Counted from the first letter of the stretch, positions 53,625 to 63,529 are shown. The stretch is 64,000 nucleotides of DNA from Streptomyces sp. NBC_01446 (GCF_026340095.1 NZ_JAPEPO010000001.1:7584501-7648500); one strand, 5' to 3'. Notes: generated by a model not told the origin, from the sequence alone. Made by a program: numbers and translations.

Positions 53625-56108
53625 ATGAAGCAGTACAGAGAGCAGCGAGAGGTACGGCACGGAGCGGGCCGGCGGGTCGCGCGCGCACTGGCCCGGGCCG
53701 TCCTCGGCCTGTGCGCCGCCGTGGCCCTTACGGGCCTGGTGCCGGCCGGTAACTCCGCTGCAGTGACCGGGAGTTCAGGCCTTGACGACGGCGTCGTCGC
53801 GTCCACGGGCACGGTCGTGGTGGCGAAGCCCGGATCCACGCGCGTGATCCACAACGTCGGCACATCCACCGTCACCGTGCGCCCCGGCGCGACCGTGCGG
53901 CAGACACTCGGCCGCCTGACCGCATCCGACCGCTCCCGCCAGAGCCGCACGATCGTCGACGCGTCCGGTGCCGTCCGGCGCGACGGTCCGGTCGTGGCGG
54001 GCGACCGGCTCACTGTCCATGCCGAGGACGGCCGCACCGAGGGGAGTTACGCGCTGGCCGTGTACGACCCGGGGGCCGCGGGGCGCGACGGCGCCTACTG
54101 GAACCAGCCGCTCTACGACCGGATCGACTCCACCGTCAACGCCCACGTCCCGGTCTTCCCCGACCGCCGCTGCAACATCACCGACCCCGCCTACCGGTCC
54201 CAGGTCCGCCGGGTCACGGAGCGGTACGCCGTCGGGAACGAGGCCGGTGACCCCGCGGCCAAGACCTCGCCCCTTGTGTACGACTCCCAGCGGGTGTGGT
54301 TCTACGGCAACGCCCTCAACGCAGCGATCAAGGACTGCCATGACGCGGGCGGCGGCACCGTCGTCGTCCCGCCGCGAGGCTCCCTGAACGAGAACGGGGC
54401 CTACTACTCCGGCGCTATCAACCTGCTCAGCGGCGTCAACCTGCGCGTCGAGATCGGCGCCGTCGTGAAGTTCATGCGGGACAGGACCAACGAGTTCTAC
54501 CCGGTCGTGCGCACCAGCTACGAAGGAACCGACCTCTACAGCTACTCGCCGCTCATCTACGCCCTGCACCAGCACGACATCGCGGTGAGCGGCGGAGGGA
54601 CGCTCGACGGCCAGGAGGACATGTGGAACTGGCGCCCCTGGAAGAAGGGTTACTGGGGCGAGCCCTCGGTGGAGGACAAGGACCCGGACGGCTCCTACGG
54701 GCAGAACGGTGTTCTCAACCGCATGAACTTCGAGGACACCCCGGTCGAACAGCGCCTCTTCAGCGACGACGGCCACCTGCCGAAGACGATTCCCGTCGTC
54801 GAGGACGGCAAGGTCCGCCAGGTCACACCGCCTGCCGGGGCCAAGGCCATGAAATCGACGTTCCGCCCTTCCTTCATCCAGCCCAACGAATCGACGAACG
54901 TACTGATCGAAGACGTGAAGATTCGCAATACGCCGTTCTGGATCGTCCATCCCCTCAGCTCGGCCAACGTTCTCGTCCGCGGCCTCGACATCTACAGCGA
55001 CAAGACGAAGGACTTCGAGGCCAAGGGCTGGAACAACGACGACGGCATCGACCCAGAGTCGAGCCATGACGTAGTCACGGAGCACAACCACGTCACCGTG
55101 AGCGACGACGGCGCCGCAGTCAAGGCCGGCCGCAACGTCAACGGGCGCGAGCACCGGACGCCGAGCGAACGCATCATCATCCGCGACTCCGACTATCGCA
55201 ACGAGGCCGGGAACTCCGCCGCCATCTCCATGGGAAGTGAGATGTCGGGCGGAATCCGCGACGTCTTCATCCACGACAACGTCTTCGGCGGCCACGGCAT
55301 GGCCATGGCCCTGAAGATCAAGACGAACTCCACCCGCGGCGGCGCTGTGGAGAGCATCTATCTGCGCGACAGCCTGCTGCAGTACGCCGTCCGGTCCCTG
55401 GTCGAACTCGACAGCAACTACAACGAGACCGTGCCGTTCCCGAACGCCGACGACTTCGACCCCCAGGTCCGCAACATCTATGTGGACCGTGTCGACACAG
55501 GCCCCGACATGCCGCCCGCCACGACCAGCTTCTCCTTCCGCAGCGCCGCGTCCCGCTCCCCGGTGGAGAACGTCCGCTACCGCGACTCCGTCTACCACTC
55601 GACCAGCACCCTCGCGGCGGGATTCGCGGACAACAAGAACATCAAGGACCTCGTCGTCGACAACGTCACCTACATCAACCCGCAGACCGGCGCCACCACC
55701 CGCTACGACACCACACCGCTGCGCCTCCTCGACGCGACGCGGGCGGTCCCGGACACAGGTGACGCGACCGGCCTGACCGCGGCCGACGCCGGCCGCCCCG
55801 ACACCGTCACACCGGTTCCCGGGCGCACGTTCCGGATCGCCGGCGCGGTGGACCTCTCCACGGCACCCGACTTCCCGCGCACCGGCACACTGCGCATCCT
55901 CGTCGACCGCGACGACACACCCGTCCCGGTACAGGTCCGGGCCGACGGCACCTTCCTCAGCGAACCCGTCACCCTGGACGACGACCAGAGCTGGTACCGC
56001 GACCGGCACTACGTGTCCGTGAACTTCTGGGCGGACAACGGCATCGACATCAACACGAGCGTCTACCAGGTGGCCGTGTCCACCCAGCGAGGAAGGAACC
56101 GTTCATGA
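53625..56108 (+). CDS. Secreted GH28 polygalacturonase/rhamnogalacturonase-family protein
   Basis: An 827-residue exported parallel beta-helix enzyme. The GH28 catalytic signature is complete: Asp in NDDGID (471-476), Asp494/Asp495 in SDDGAAVKAG, His557 in GGHGMAMALKIKTN, and the following KIK lysine. The N-terminal ~180 residues are an unassigned domain, and there is a C-terminal sandwich (VDLSTAPDFPRTGTLRILVD). GH28 enzymes hydrolyse galacturonosyl bonds; a rhamnogalacturonan substrate is likely from the rhamnosidase neighbours. The start at 53625 follows GAAGG; its stop overlaps the next start (ATGA). Confidence 0.9.
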   Translation: MKQYREQREVRHGAGRRVARALARAVLGLCAAVALTGLVPAGNSAAVTGSSGLDDGVVASTGTVVVAKPGSTRVIHNVGTSTVTVRPGATVRQTLGRLTASDRSRQSRTIVDASGAVRRDGPVVAGDRLTVHAEDGRTEGSYALAVYDPGAAGRDGAYWNQPLYDRIDSTVNAHVPVFPDRRCNITDPAYRSQVRRVTERYAVGNEAGDPAAKTSPLVYDSQRVWFYGNALNAAIKDCHDAGGGTVVVPPRGSLNENGAYYSGAINLLSGVNLRVEIGAVVKFMRDRTNEFYPVVRTSYEGTDLYSYSPLIYALHQHDIAVSGGGTLDGQEDMWNWRPWKKGYWGEPSVEDKDPDGSYGQNGVLNRMNFEDTPVEQRLFSDDGHLPKTIPVVEDGKVRQVTPPAGAKAMKSTFRPSFIQPNESTNVLIEDVKIRNTPFWIVHPLSSANVLVRGLDIYSDKTKDFEAKGWNNDDGIDPESSHDVVTEHNHVTVSDDGAAVKAGRNVNGREHRTPSERIIIRDSDYRNEAGNSAAISMGSEMSGGIRDVFIHDNVFGGHGMAMALKIKTNSTRGGAVESIYLRDSLLQYAVRSLVELDSNYNETVPFPNADDFDPQVRNIYVDRVDTGPDMPPATTSFSFRSAASRSPVENVRYRDSVYHSTSTLAAGFADNKNIKDLVVDNVTYINPQTGATTRYDTTPLRLLDATRAVPDTGDATGLTAADAGRPDTVTPVPGRTFRIAGAVDLSTAPDFPRTGTLRILVDRDDTPVPVQVRADGTFLSEPVTLDDDQSWYRDRHYVSVNFWADNGIDINTSVYQVAVSTQRGRNRS

Positions 56109-58330
56109 CCGACCAGCCGCACGTCTCCCGCAGAGCCTTCGTCGGGGGAGTCGCCGCCCTGACCTCCGCGACGCTGATGTCCCGCGTCCTGCAAGCGGAG
56201 TCGGCGGCGGCCGCCGAACCCGGCACGGACGGCACCGGAACCCGCATCGACCGGCACGCGCTGGTGTCCCGGCACCGCGTCGTCCGGCACAGCAGCGACC
56301 TCGATCTGCCCGTCCAGGTCGGCAACGGCCGGTTCGCCTTCGGCGCCGACGTGACCGGACTGCAGACCTTCGTACCGTTCAACACCCTCTCCGACTGGGG
56401 CTGGCACGCGGACGCCCTGCCGGCGGGCAAGGAGATCGCGGACTACCGGGGCACCGTCTGGGACACGTACGGCCGCGACGTCTCCTACTGGACGGACGAC
56501 GACAACGAGCCCGAACTCCATAACTGGCTGCGCGAGAACCCCCACCGGGCGAACCTCGGCCGCATCGGCATGCGGCTGCTCAAGGCGGACGGGACCGAGG
56601 CAGCCGAGTCCGACCTCACGGACACCGTGCAGGAACTCGACCCGTGGACGGGCGTCCTGCGCAGCGCGTTCCGCCTCGAAGGACACCGGGTCACTGTCGA
56701 GACCGCCTGCCACCCCGGCCAGGACGTCATGGGCGTACGCATCGAGTCCGCACTCGTCCGGCTCGGGCGCCTCTCGGTCTTCCTGGACTTCCCGTACGCC
56801 ACCGCGGCCGGACGCAACAAGTTCGAGGCGCCGTACGTCGGCCTCTGGGACCGCCCCGAGCTGCACACCACTGTGCTGCGCCGCCGCGGCCGCACACCGG
56901 TCGTCACCCACACCATGGACGCCACCCGCTACGAAGTCGGCCTGGCGCTGTCTCCGGGCGCCCGCGTCAGCCGCAGTGATCCGGGTCGGCACCGCTACGA
57001 AGTCATGGGCGAAGGCGACCAGTTGGACGTAGCCGCCCTCTTCGCGCCCGAGGTGCGAGGCGCCGTGCCGAGGGCCGGCGAGGTGGTGCGCCAGAGCGAG
57101 ACCTGGTGGCCGCGGTTCTGGCGGACCGGCGGGGCGGTCGACCTCTCGGCGAGCGAGGACCCACGCTGGCGCGAGCTGGAGCGCCGCATCGTCCTGAGCC
57201 AGTACCACCTGGCCGTGAACGACGCCGGCAACGACCCCGCCCAGGAGTCAGGACTCGTCAACAACGGCTGGTACGGCAAGTTCCACATGGAGATGTACTG
57301 GTGGCACGCCTTCCAGTACGCGCTCTGGAACCGCTGGCCGCTCCTGGACCGCGGCACCGACATCTACGAACGGTTCCTGCCTACGGCGCGACGCCTCGCC
57401 ACATCCCAGGGCTTCCGCGGCGCCCGCTGGCCGAAGATGACGACGACATACGGCGACGCGATCGGCCGCGAGTCGCCCGGCACCCCGACCTGTCTGCTGA
57501 TCTGGCAGCAGCCCCACCCTCTCTTCCTCGCGGAACTCGACCATCAGGCCCACCCGGGACGCAGCACCCTGCTCAAGTGGCGCGAAGTCGTCCACGAGAG
57601 TGCTGAGTTCATCGCCTCGTTCGCCCACCGCGAGGAGAGCGGCCGCTATGTCATCGGCCCGCCGCTCATGTGCTGCAACGAACGCAACCCACCCGCCCAG
57701 ACCCTGAACCCGGCCTTCGAACTGTCCTACTGGCGCTTCGGTCTGCGCATCGCCCAGGAGTGGCGCGAGCGCCTCGGCATGGCGCGTGAGCCGTACTGGG
57801 ACGAGGTCCTCGACGGCCTGGCGCCGCTGCCCGTCGAGGACGGCGTGTATGTGCTGTACGAGGGCGCGACCGACATGTGGACCGAGTACAACACCAACCA
57901 CCCCGATCCCGTCGCGCCGTTCGGGATGCTCCCCGGTGACGGCGTCGACGTGGAGACCATGCGGGCGACGACCCAAAAGGTCCGCGAGACCTGGCCGGTC
58001 GCCGACCTGTACAGCTGGGACTTCCCGCTCCTGGCGATGAACGCCGCCCGCCTCGGCGACCCGGACTCGGCCGTGGAGTACTTGCTCCATGAGCGGTTCG
58101 GGTTCACCGGCACCGGCCTGCCCGCCAGCGGGAAGAGCGGGGTGCCGTCCCCGTACTTCCCGGCCGCGGGAGGCCTGCTCTACGCCGTCGCCATGATGTG
58201 CGCCGGCTGGCGCGACTCTCCTGGCGGCCCAGCGGGCGAGCGGGGGCGTCCCGGCCCGCGGGGCGTGGCCCCGGGATTCCCGGACCAGGGTTGGACGGTC
58301 TGTTGGGAGGGCCTCACGCCCGCTTTGTGA
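56105..58330 (+). CDS. Exported six-hairpin glycosidase of unassigned family
   Basis: A 741-residue protein with a twin-arginine leader (SRRAFVGGVAALTSATLMS). An N-terminal super-sandwich (PVQVGNGRFAFGADVTGLQT) precedes an (alpha/alpha)6 barrel (NNGWYGKFHMEMYWWHAFQY, GPPLMCCNERNPPAQTLNPA, DLYSWDFPLLAMNAARLGDP), reminiscent of the GH65/GH95 clan, but I cannot place it in a numbered family. It overlaps the GH28 gene by 4 bases (ATGA), so the two are translationally coupled and probably act on consecutive products. Near the C-terminus a Gly/Pro/Arg-rich stretch (GGPAGERGRPGPRG) looks inserted before the conserved tail WTVCWEGL. Confidence 0.75.
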   Translation: MTDQPHVSRRAFVGGVAALTSATLMSRVLQAESAAAAEPGTDGTGTRIDRHALVSRHRVVRHSSDLDLPVQVGNGRFAFGADVTGLQTFVPFNTLSDWGWHADALPAGKEIADYRGTVWDTYGRDVSYWTDDDNEPELHNWLRENPHRANLGRIGMRLLKADGTEAAESDLTDTVQELDPWTGVLRSAFRLEGHRVTVETACHPGQDVMGVRIESALVRLGRLSVFLDFPYATAAGRNKFEAPYVGLWDRPELHTTVLRRRGRTPVVTHTMDATRYEVGLALSPGARVSRSDPGRHRYEVMGEGDQLDVAALFAPEVRGAVPRAGEVVRQSETWWPRFWRTGGAVDLSASEDPRWRELERRIVLSQYHLAVNDAGNDPAQESGLVNNGWYGKFHMEMYWWHAFQYALWNRWPLLDRGTDIYERFLPTARRLATSQGFRGARWPKMTTTYGDAIGRESPGTPTCLLIWQQPHPLFLAELDHQAHPGRSTLLKWREVVHESAEFIASFAHREESGRYVIGPPLMCCNERNPPAQTLNPAFELSYWRFGLRIAQEWRERLGMAREPYWDEVLDGLAPLPVEDGVYVLYEGATDMWTEYNTNHPDPVAPFGMLPGDGVDVETMRATTQKVRETWPVADLYSWDFPLLAMNAARLGDPDSAVEYLLHERFGFTGTGLPASGKSGVPSPYFPAAGGLLYAVAMMCAGWRDSPGGPAGERGRPGPRGVAPGFPDQGWTVCWEGLTPAL

Positions 58331-58442
58331 CCGGCGCCAGAACCGGCCGTCGCCCACGTCCGTTGCGGCGACAGGCCGCACGCGTCGCCTGCGGTGCCTT
58401 CGCCGCCGAGACGAGCTCCACGCCTGGGCGGCCGACCCCGAC

Positions 58443-58474
58443 GACACCTCGGCGGCGGTTGCCACCGAGGTGTC
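58443..58474 (+). terminator. Hairpin at the end of the hydrolase block
   Basis: A perfect 10-base stem GACACCTCGG / CCGAGGTGTC with a 12-base loop, 113 bases after the last hydrolase stop. Confidence 0.7.
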
Positions 58475-58575
58475 TGCATGATGCTCAGTCACCTTGCCGC
58501 AATGATGTTCTGGAGCGGTGCGACGGCGCAGTCACCGCCGGCGGAACATCAGATGCATGCGGGGCATCGGATGTC

Positions 58576-58872
58576 AGGATCACCGAGGTCGAGATCCTGG
58601 TACCGCGGCACCAGCTCACGGTCCTGCAACGCCAAGTCGACAAGTTGCCGTTCATGCGGGGTGACCGGTTCTTGCTCGCCGGCCTGCTCCACCACCTGTC
58701 GATGGTCAGATTGCGAGAGTTGCACCTGCTGGTGTGCCCGGACACCATTGTGTGCTGGCACCGCGGTTTCCTAAAGCACCGTCATGCCACGACGTGCGCA
58801 CCCTGGCGGCGAGGACGCCCCGCGCACTGTCGTGTGGGGCTCAAGAACGCGAGTCGCCTTGTGGCGCTGTAG
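58576..58872 (+). mobile_element. Transposase N-terminal relic
   Basis: ITEVEILVPRHQLTVLQRQV, LVCPDTIVCWHRGFLKHRHA and TTCAPWRRGRP are a decayed N-terminal half of the integrase-type transposase family also seen at 30385-30870. Confidence 0.65.
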
Positions 58873-58981
58873 ACCTTGCTCCACTGGAGAGGACGCGCAC
58901 AGAGCCCTGAACGGCGTGGGCCACCGGCTCGCCCCACCCTCCGTAGCCACTCAACCTTCAGAGAGACGGTGGGCACCGCTC

Positions 58982-61333
58982 TCAGCGGCGCTTCTTGCGC
59001 TTCCTGGTGCCGCCGCTCTTGTGCCGGCGGGCGGCGTCCGCGCGTAGGCGCCCCAGCCGGGCGGCCCTGCGGCGGAGAGCGGCCACGTCGATCCGGCTGA
59101 GCCGCTCCAGGCCCGCCTGGTCCGGGTGGCCGGAGGCGAGCGCCACGTCGAGCATGGTGGCGAACGCCGCGGCGTCGCCACTGCTGTGGCCCACCTGCTC
59201 CAGCAGTGCCTCTTCGCCGCCGGTCTCTCTCATCAGCAGTAGGCTCTCGGCGACGGTCAGGGCGATCTCGCGGTCGTCCAGATCCTCGTCGGCCCGGGCC
59301 GCGGCGTCGGCGGCATCCCGCCCGGCGGAACCCTGCGCGGAGAGTGCCGCGGCGGCCGCCTGTGCCTGTGCCATGAACAGTGCGCTGGGGCGCAGTTCCT
59401 CCTCGTAGCGCAGGGTGCGCAGGAATTCGGGGCCGTGTCCGTCGGGCAGTTCTTCGGCCAGCAGCCGCAGCAGTGCGTGGCGTCGGGAGTGCAGTCGTGT
59501 GCGGCGCAGCGCCTCGGTGAAGGCTGGCCGTGCGGAGTTCCATCCGCCCCGTGCCGCGATCCACTCGGCGAGTTCTGCGCGGGCGCTCGCCGGGTCGTAC
59601 TCGTCTAGGAGTGCGGCACAAAGCGTCGGGGCGTCGGCGTCCCGGAGGTCGCCGACGGCCGGGGCGCTGCGGTCGAGGGAGGTTAGCAGGGCGCGTACGG
59701 CATAGGTGCCGAGCTCGGTGAGCCGGACGAGTTCTACGTCGTCGCGGACCGCGAGGTCCTCTGAGCCGTCTGAGCCGTCCGAGAGGACTGAGGCATCGGC
59801 CGGTTCTGGATGTTCCGGCTCGTTCAGGTCGCGCAGGCTCTCGTGGAACAACGCGGCGGGCGTGCCGCGCTCGAAGGTCACCATCCCCACCTCCGCCAAC
59901 AGGTCTATGACTGCGTACAGTTCGGCGGCGGAGCGGCGATGCGACCCCTGCCGCGCCTCGGGTGTGGCGAACCAGCCGTCGTCCCCGAGATAGCTGTCGC
60001 GCACCGACTGCCACAGCAGGGGCCACGGCATGGCGGCGGGCATCCCGTACAGCGTGGCCAGGACGTCGGTGAGCAGGAGATCGAAGCGTGGATAGAGGTC
60101 GGACGGTACATCCCACGCCGGGCCCATCAGGAGCGGGTCGCGCAGCTCGGGGAAGGCGGTGAGGGCTCGGACGGCCAGGGCGAGGGGGTCCTCGCGCACG
60201 GCCCGGGCGCCAGCGACCGCCACCAACCGGCCGCGGTACACCCGGATGAGGCGTGCCTGGCGTGCCCAGTCCACCAGGAGTCGGAGCATGGGGAGTTGAT
60301 CGGCCCGGCGGATGTTCTCCCAGGTGTCCCCCGCGAGATGGATCAGGGGGCCGGCCGCCTCTCCCCGGCCGCGGTCGGTGCCGAGATGGCGGGCCAGGGC
60401 GAGGGCATCGGCCACCTTCAGTCGGCCGGTCTTCGTCACCGGCCGCCCTTCCGTGCCGAGCCACCGCGCCACCTCGTCGAGCTGCCCCAGCAGGCCCGAG
60501 CCTGCGGCAGTCCGACGCAGCTCCTCCTCGTCACCGAGCACGACGACCGGCAAGGGCAGTGCCCGCTCCTGGAGCAGGCTGCGGCCGACGGGCCCGGCCC
60601 CGGTGTCCAGTGCCCTACCGAAGAACCCGGTGAACTGGTTCTCCATGACCTGGGCGAGCTGTTCCTCGTCGTACGGGACGCGCCCCGCACGGGCGTCGGC
60701 GAGGAAGCGGTCCAGGGCGCGCTCGTTACGGACGTCGATGCCGTTGCGGGCGGCGGTCAGCATCCAGAACTTGGCCGGGCCCATGAAACGCGGATCCTGC
60801 ATGGCCTCCTCGTGGGCGGACCGCAGTTCCTTGGCCAGCGTGCGCAGTCGGCCGGGGTCGTCGGAGCGCGGGTCGAGTACGCCGGCCGCGGCCAGGAAGT
60901 CGACCAGAGCGGCGACGGCAGCGGGTGCGTCGTGCTCGGCCGCCTCGTCCGGGAGGACGGTGACGTGTCGAGGCAGCCACTCCAGGAGGACGGCCCGCAC
61001 GTGTTCCTGCCGCCACAGGGCGAGCCGGCCATCCACCGTGCCGTGGTGACGGTACTCCAAGATGTGAATGAGGGTGAACTCATCGATTGTGTCGGTGAGT
61101 TGATCTGACGCCGCGCTCTCCTGCTGCTCGTGCCAGTACTCGGCGACCAGGCGGATCAGGGTGTCACGTGTCGCGTCGAAGGCGTCGCCTTCCTCCTCCT
61201 GGTGCGGCGGCTGGTCAGCGACGCCCACTGCCGTGGTTCCCTCTTCGTCGGTGACCTCGGATTCAGGGTCGAACAGCAACCTCACGTCTGATCCATCGCT
61301 TTCACCATCGCCGTTGCTTCTGGGCGTTCGCAC
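58982..61333 (-). CDS. Large hypothetical protein (783 residues)
   Basis: No recognised catalytic family. The N-terminus (about 1-45) is acidic. The middle is mostly helical, with VTKTGRLKVADALALARHLG, a stretch seen in winged-helix-like parts of pRiA4b ORF-3-type proteins, and VRDSYLGDDGWFATPEARQG. The last ~30 residues are strongly basic (RRHKSGGTRKRKKRR), which suggests nucleic-acid binding. There is no signal peptide or membrane segment. The start at 61333 is the first ATG and its spacing to a ribosome site is not clear. The gene stands alone between a transposase relic and an IS982 element. Confidence 0.6.
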   Translation of the reverse strand: MRTPRSNGDGESDGSDVRLLFDPESEVTDEEGTTAVGVADQPPHQEEEGDAFDATRDTLIRLVAEYWHEQQESAASDQLTDTIDEFTLIHILEYRHHGTVDGRLALWRQEHVRAVLLEWLPRHVTVLPDEAAEHDAPAAVAALVDFLAAAGVLDPRSDDPGRLRTLAKELRSAHEEAMQDPRFMGPAKFWMLTAARNGIDVRNERALDRFLADARAGRVPYDEEQLAQVMENQFTGFFGRALDTGAGPVGRSLLQERALPLPVVVLGDEEELRRTAAGSGLLGQLDEVARWLGTEGRPVTKTGRLKVADALALARHLGTDRGRGEAAGPLIHLAGDTWENIRRADQLPMLRLLVDWARQARLIRVYRGRLVAVAGARAVREDPLALAVRALTAFPELRDPLLMGPAWDVPSDLYPRFDLLLTDVLATLYGMPAAMPWPLLWQSVRDSYLGDDGWFATPEARQGSHRRSAAELYAVIDLLAEVGMVTFERGTPAALFHESLRDLNEPEHPEPADASVLSDGSDGSEDLAVRDDVELVRLTELGTYAVRALLTSLDRSAPAVGDLRDADAPTLCAALLDEYDPASARAELAEWIAARGGWNSARPAFTEALRRTRLHSRRHALLRLLAEELPDGHGPEFLRTLRYEEELRPSALFMAQAQAAAAALSAQGSAGRDAADAAARADEDLDDREIALTVAESLLLMRETGGEEALLEQVGHSSGDAAAFATMLDVALASGHPDQAGLERLSRIDVAALRRRAARLGRLRADAARRHKSGGTRKRKKRR

Positions 61334-61396
61334 CGCTCCCCCTGCCGGACAGTCCGATCCGGGCGTCGTCAGAGCGGTGCAGCTGCCGACCCGACA

Positions 61397-62371
61397 CTAG
61401 ACGAGTCTTTCCGAACACGTTCAGTGGTAGGCGGTCAGTGAGCGGCTGACCGTCTGCCCGGTCTGGAAGTTGTGCCAGATCGCAGCGGCAAGAGCCAGCA
61501 TGCGCTGCGCGACGCGGACCCCGACGCCCTCGACGGTGCGTCCGCCATGTTGTTCCAGGTCGAGCTGGCCCTTGAGGGTGTCGTTGACCGACTCGATCAG
61601 CTGGCGGACCTTCTTCAGCATCGGCTCGCCCTGCCGCAGAACCTCCCGTTTCCGGGAGGGCCGCAACAGTGTGATGCCCTGTTCGGACAGTGACCGTTCG
61701 AAGGTCTTGGACGCGAACCCCTTGTCGCTGATCAGCAGCAGACCTGGCCTCGCGCGGACGAGTTCGGCGTCGACCTCCAGCATCGCGGCCAGTACCTCTC
61801 GCTCGCCGAGCTTCGGATCGGCCAGCGCCCACAGGACTGGCATGCCGGCCGGGGTGCACACCAGGTACAGTCGCAGCCCCCAAAAGAACCGCGAATGCGA
61901 CGCGCATTAACCGTAGTTGGCCCAACCCGCCAGCTCGGACCGCTTCACCGTCGGGCGGGACATCCCGCACGGCACCGGCGTCGAGTCGGTGATCCACACG
62001 GTGTCGTGCCAGAAGTCCGTGTCCTTCGCGAGCAGCCGGATCACTCGCTTGATCTGCGGCCACCCGGCTCGCAGCCGCTTGTTGTAGCCGGGATCCTGCG
62101 GGATGAACGGGAACAGGTGCCGGTAATGCTTGCGCGCGTGGCGCAGCCAGCGGGCCTCGCAGTGGAAGCCGAGCATCGCCTGCATGACCGCCAGACACAG
62201 CAACTCCGAGTGACTGAGCTTTGCCGGCCGCCCGGGCAACCGGGCGATACCGGCCCACTCGTCATCGATCTTTACGTAGAGTGCGGTCACGAGGGTGTCC
62301 AGGTTCGTCGTCACAAACGATCATGGACACCCTCTCCTCATGCCCGCAGGCATTCGGAAAGACTCGTCTAG
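61397..62371 (-). mobile_element. IS982-type insertion sequence with perfect 19-bp inverted repeats
   Basis: CTAGACGAGTCTTTCCGAA at 61397-61415 is exactly inverted at 62353-62371. The ~975-bp element contains one transposase gene. I could not see a target-site duplication. Confidence 0.9.
61421..62314 (-). pseudogene. IS982-family transposase with one in-frame stop
   Basis: A 297-codon transposase starting MTTNLDTLVTALYVKIDDEW at 62314. The catalytic region reads VWITDSTPVPCGMSRPTVKR, then after a TAA at 61907-61909, CASHSRFFWGLRLYLVCTPA, LLLISDKGFASKTFE and VNDTLKGQLDLEQHGGRT. Both halves are in the same frame; a Tyr codon of GYC has become a stop. DDE residues are split between the halves. 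The ends are intact, so the element could be moved by a functional copy elsewhere. Confidence 0.88.
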
Positions 62372-62599
62372 GCCAGGTGGGGACTCCACCGGTACCGCAC
62401 TTGACACGCGAGCCCAGCATCGCTTCTCGGCCTGGAATACGGGAACACGGCGGTGCCAAGACGCCCACCAGGGGCGATGTCACCGGCCTCGTCACTGCGG
62501 AGGAGTACCAGCGGCTCGGCGCCTTCATGAATCGGTCCGGCGGTTGGGGCACCGACGCCGCGCAGACATCGACGACCGCGGGCCCGAAGGCGAACGACG

Positions 62600-62819
62600 A
62601 CGCGCTCGGCCCCAGGTCGAACTGCCGGGCGAGGAGGAACCGCTGCCGCTGTGCCGCCTGCGCTTCACCGGCGTCCTGCACACCTGGGGCTTCGCCCTCT
62701 ACCTCGCCAGCCGAGGCAAGTACGAGGACAACTTCCTGCCCACCGGACTGCCCTTCGGCTCACCCGAAGACGCCCTGGACTGCGCCTGCGGCTTTTACCT
62801 CGGCGACCCGACACCCTGA
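62600..62819 (+). pseudogene. Fragment of an unknown Streptomyces protein
   Basis: In-frame LCRLRFTGVLHTWGFALYLA and FLPTGLPFGSPEDALDCACG look like conserved coding sequence of a small protein of unknown function, but no start or N-terminal part is recognisable. Upstream 62372-62599 and downstream 62820-62977 contain nothing I can assign. Confidence 0.4.
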
Positions 62820-62977
62820 TCAACACCCCTCCACGAACTTGCGCGGGGCAGCACTAGGGGGCGGGTGGGGTGGGCCACTTGGAACGCCGTGATGCCGCGG
62901 CGCACGGACCCAGAGGTGGACGGGCTGGAAGTCCCGGACCAGCTCGTCGGGCGGCGGTTGGCAGCGTGCCGGTCCGG

Positions 62978-63529
62978 TCATTCCTCGCCGGGCTCGTCGC
63001 TGAGTACGTACAGCTCTGGCAGATTGACCACGATCGCCTCTTGGGTGGAGCGTGCGATCACGACGACCGCCTCCTCGCCGGGGCTCGGGTTTTCCTCGCG
63101 GTGGGGGACGAACGGCGGTACGAAGATGTAGTCGCCCGGGGACGTGCGGATGCGGATCTCCTGCGGCGTACCGCTCGAGTCGTCCAGGAACACGAATTCC
63201 GGGTGGCCCTTCACCACATGGATCGCGGTCTCGGACTCCCCGTGGTGATGATTGGACGAGGCGGTCTGCGCCGCGACATGGGTCTGTCCCATCCAGATCC
63301 GCTGGGATCCGACGCCCGATCCGCTGATCGCGGCGAAGCGCCGCATCCCGCCCGTCTGCGCCGTGTCACCGTCGAGCGCATCGGCCCGGATGTGGTGGAG
63401 CCGGGCGTGCAGGGGGAGTTTGCTGTCCGCGTCACCGGCACCATGGTCGTGATCAGGGAGATCGGGGTGGAATGCGTCGCGCTCGGCGTCCGGAGCGTCG
63501 TCGGGCTGGGGCGTGGTGTGCGGGGCCAT
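62978..63529 (-). CDS. Cupin-domain protein
   Basis: A 183-residue small beta-barrel protein. Cupin motif 1 is NHHHGESETAIHVVKGHPEF (His cluster plus Glu and Gly), motif 2 PGDYIFVPPFVPHREEN, so a metal site is likely. The N-terminal ~45 residues are acidic and His/Asp-rich. The ATG at 63529 follows GCAGGA. It is divergent from an Rrf2-type regulator 193 bases away, a common pairing in which the regulator controls the cupin gene. The substrate cannot be predicted; quercetin-dioxygenase- or sensor-like cupins are possible. Confidence 0.82.
   Translation of the reverse strand: MAPHTTPQPDDAPDAERDAFHPDLPDHDHGAGDADSKLPLHARLHHIRADALDGDTAQTGGMRRFAAISGSGVGSQRIWMGQTHVAAQTASSNHHHGESETAIHVVKGHPEFVFLDDSSGTPQEIRIRTSPGDYIFVPPFVPHREENPSPGEEAVVVIARSTQEAIVVNLPELYVLSDEPGEE

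Noticed and set aside
53775..56009. A 744-codon antisense frame opposite the GH28 gene
   Set aside because: The sense strand has the GH28 catalytic motifs; the antisense product is compositionally a shadow.
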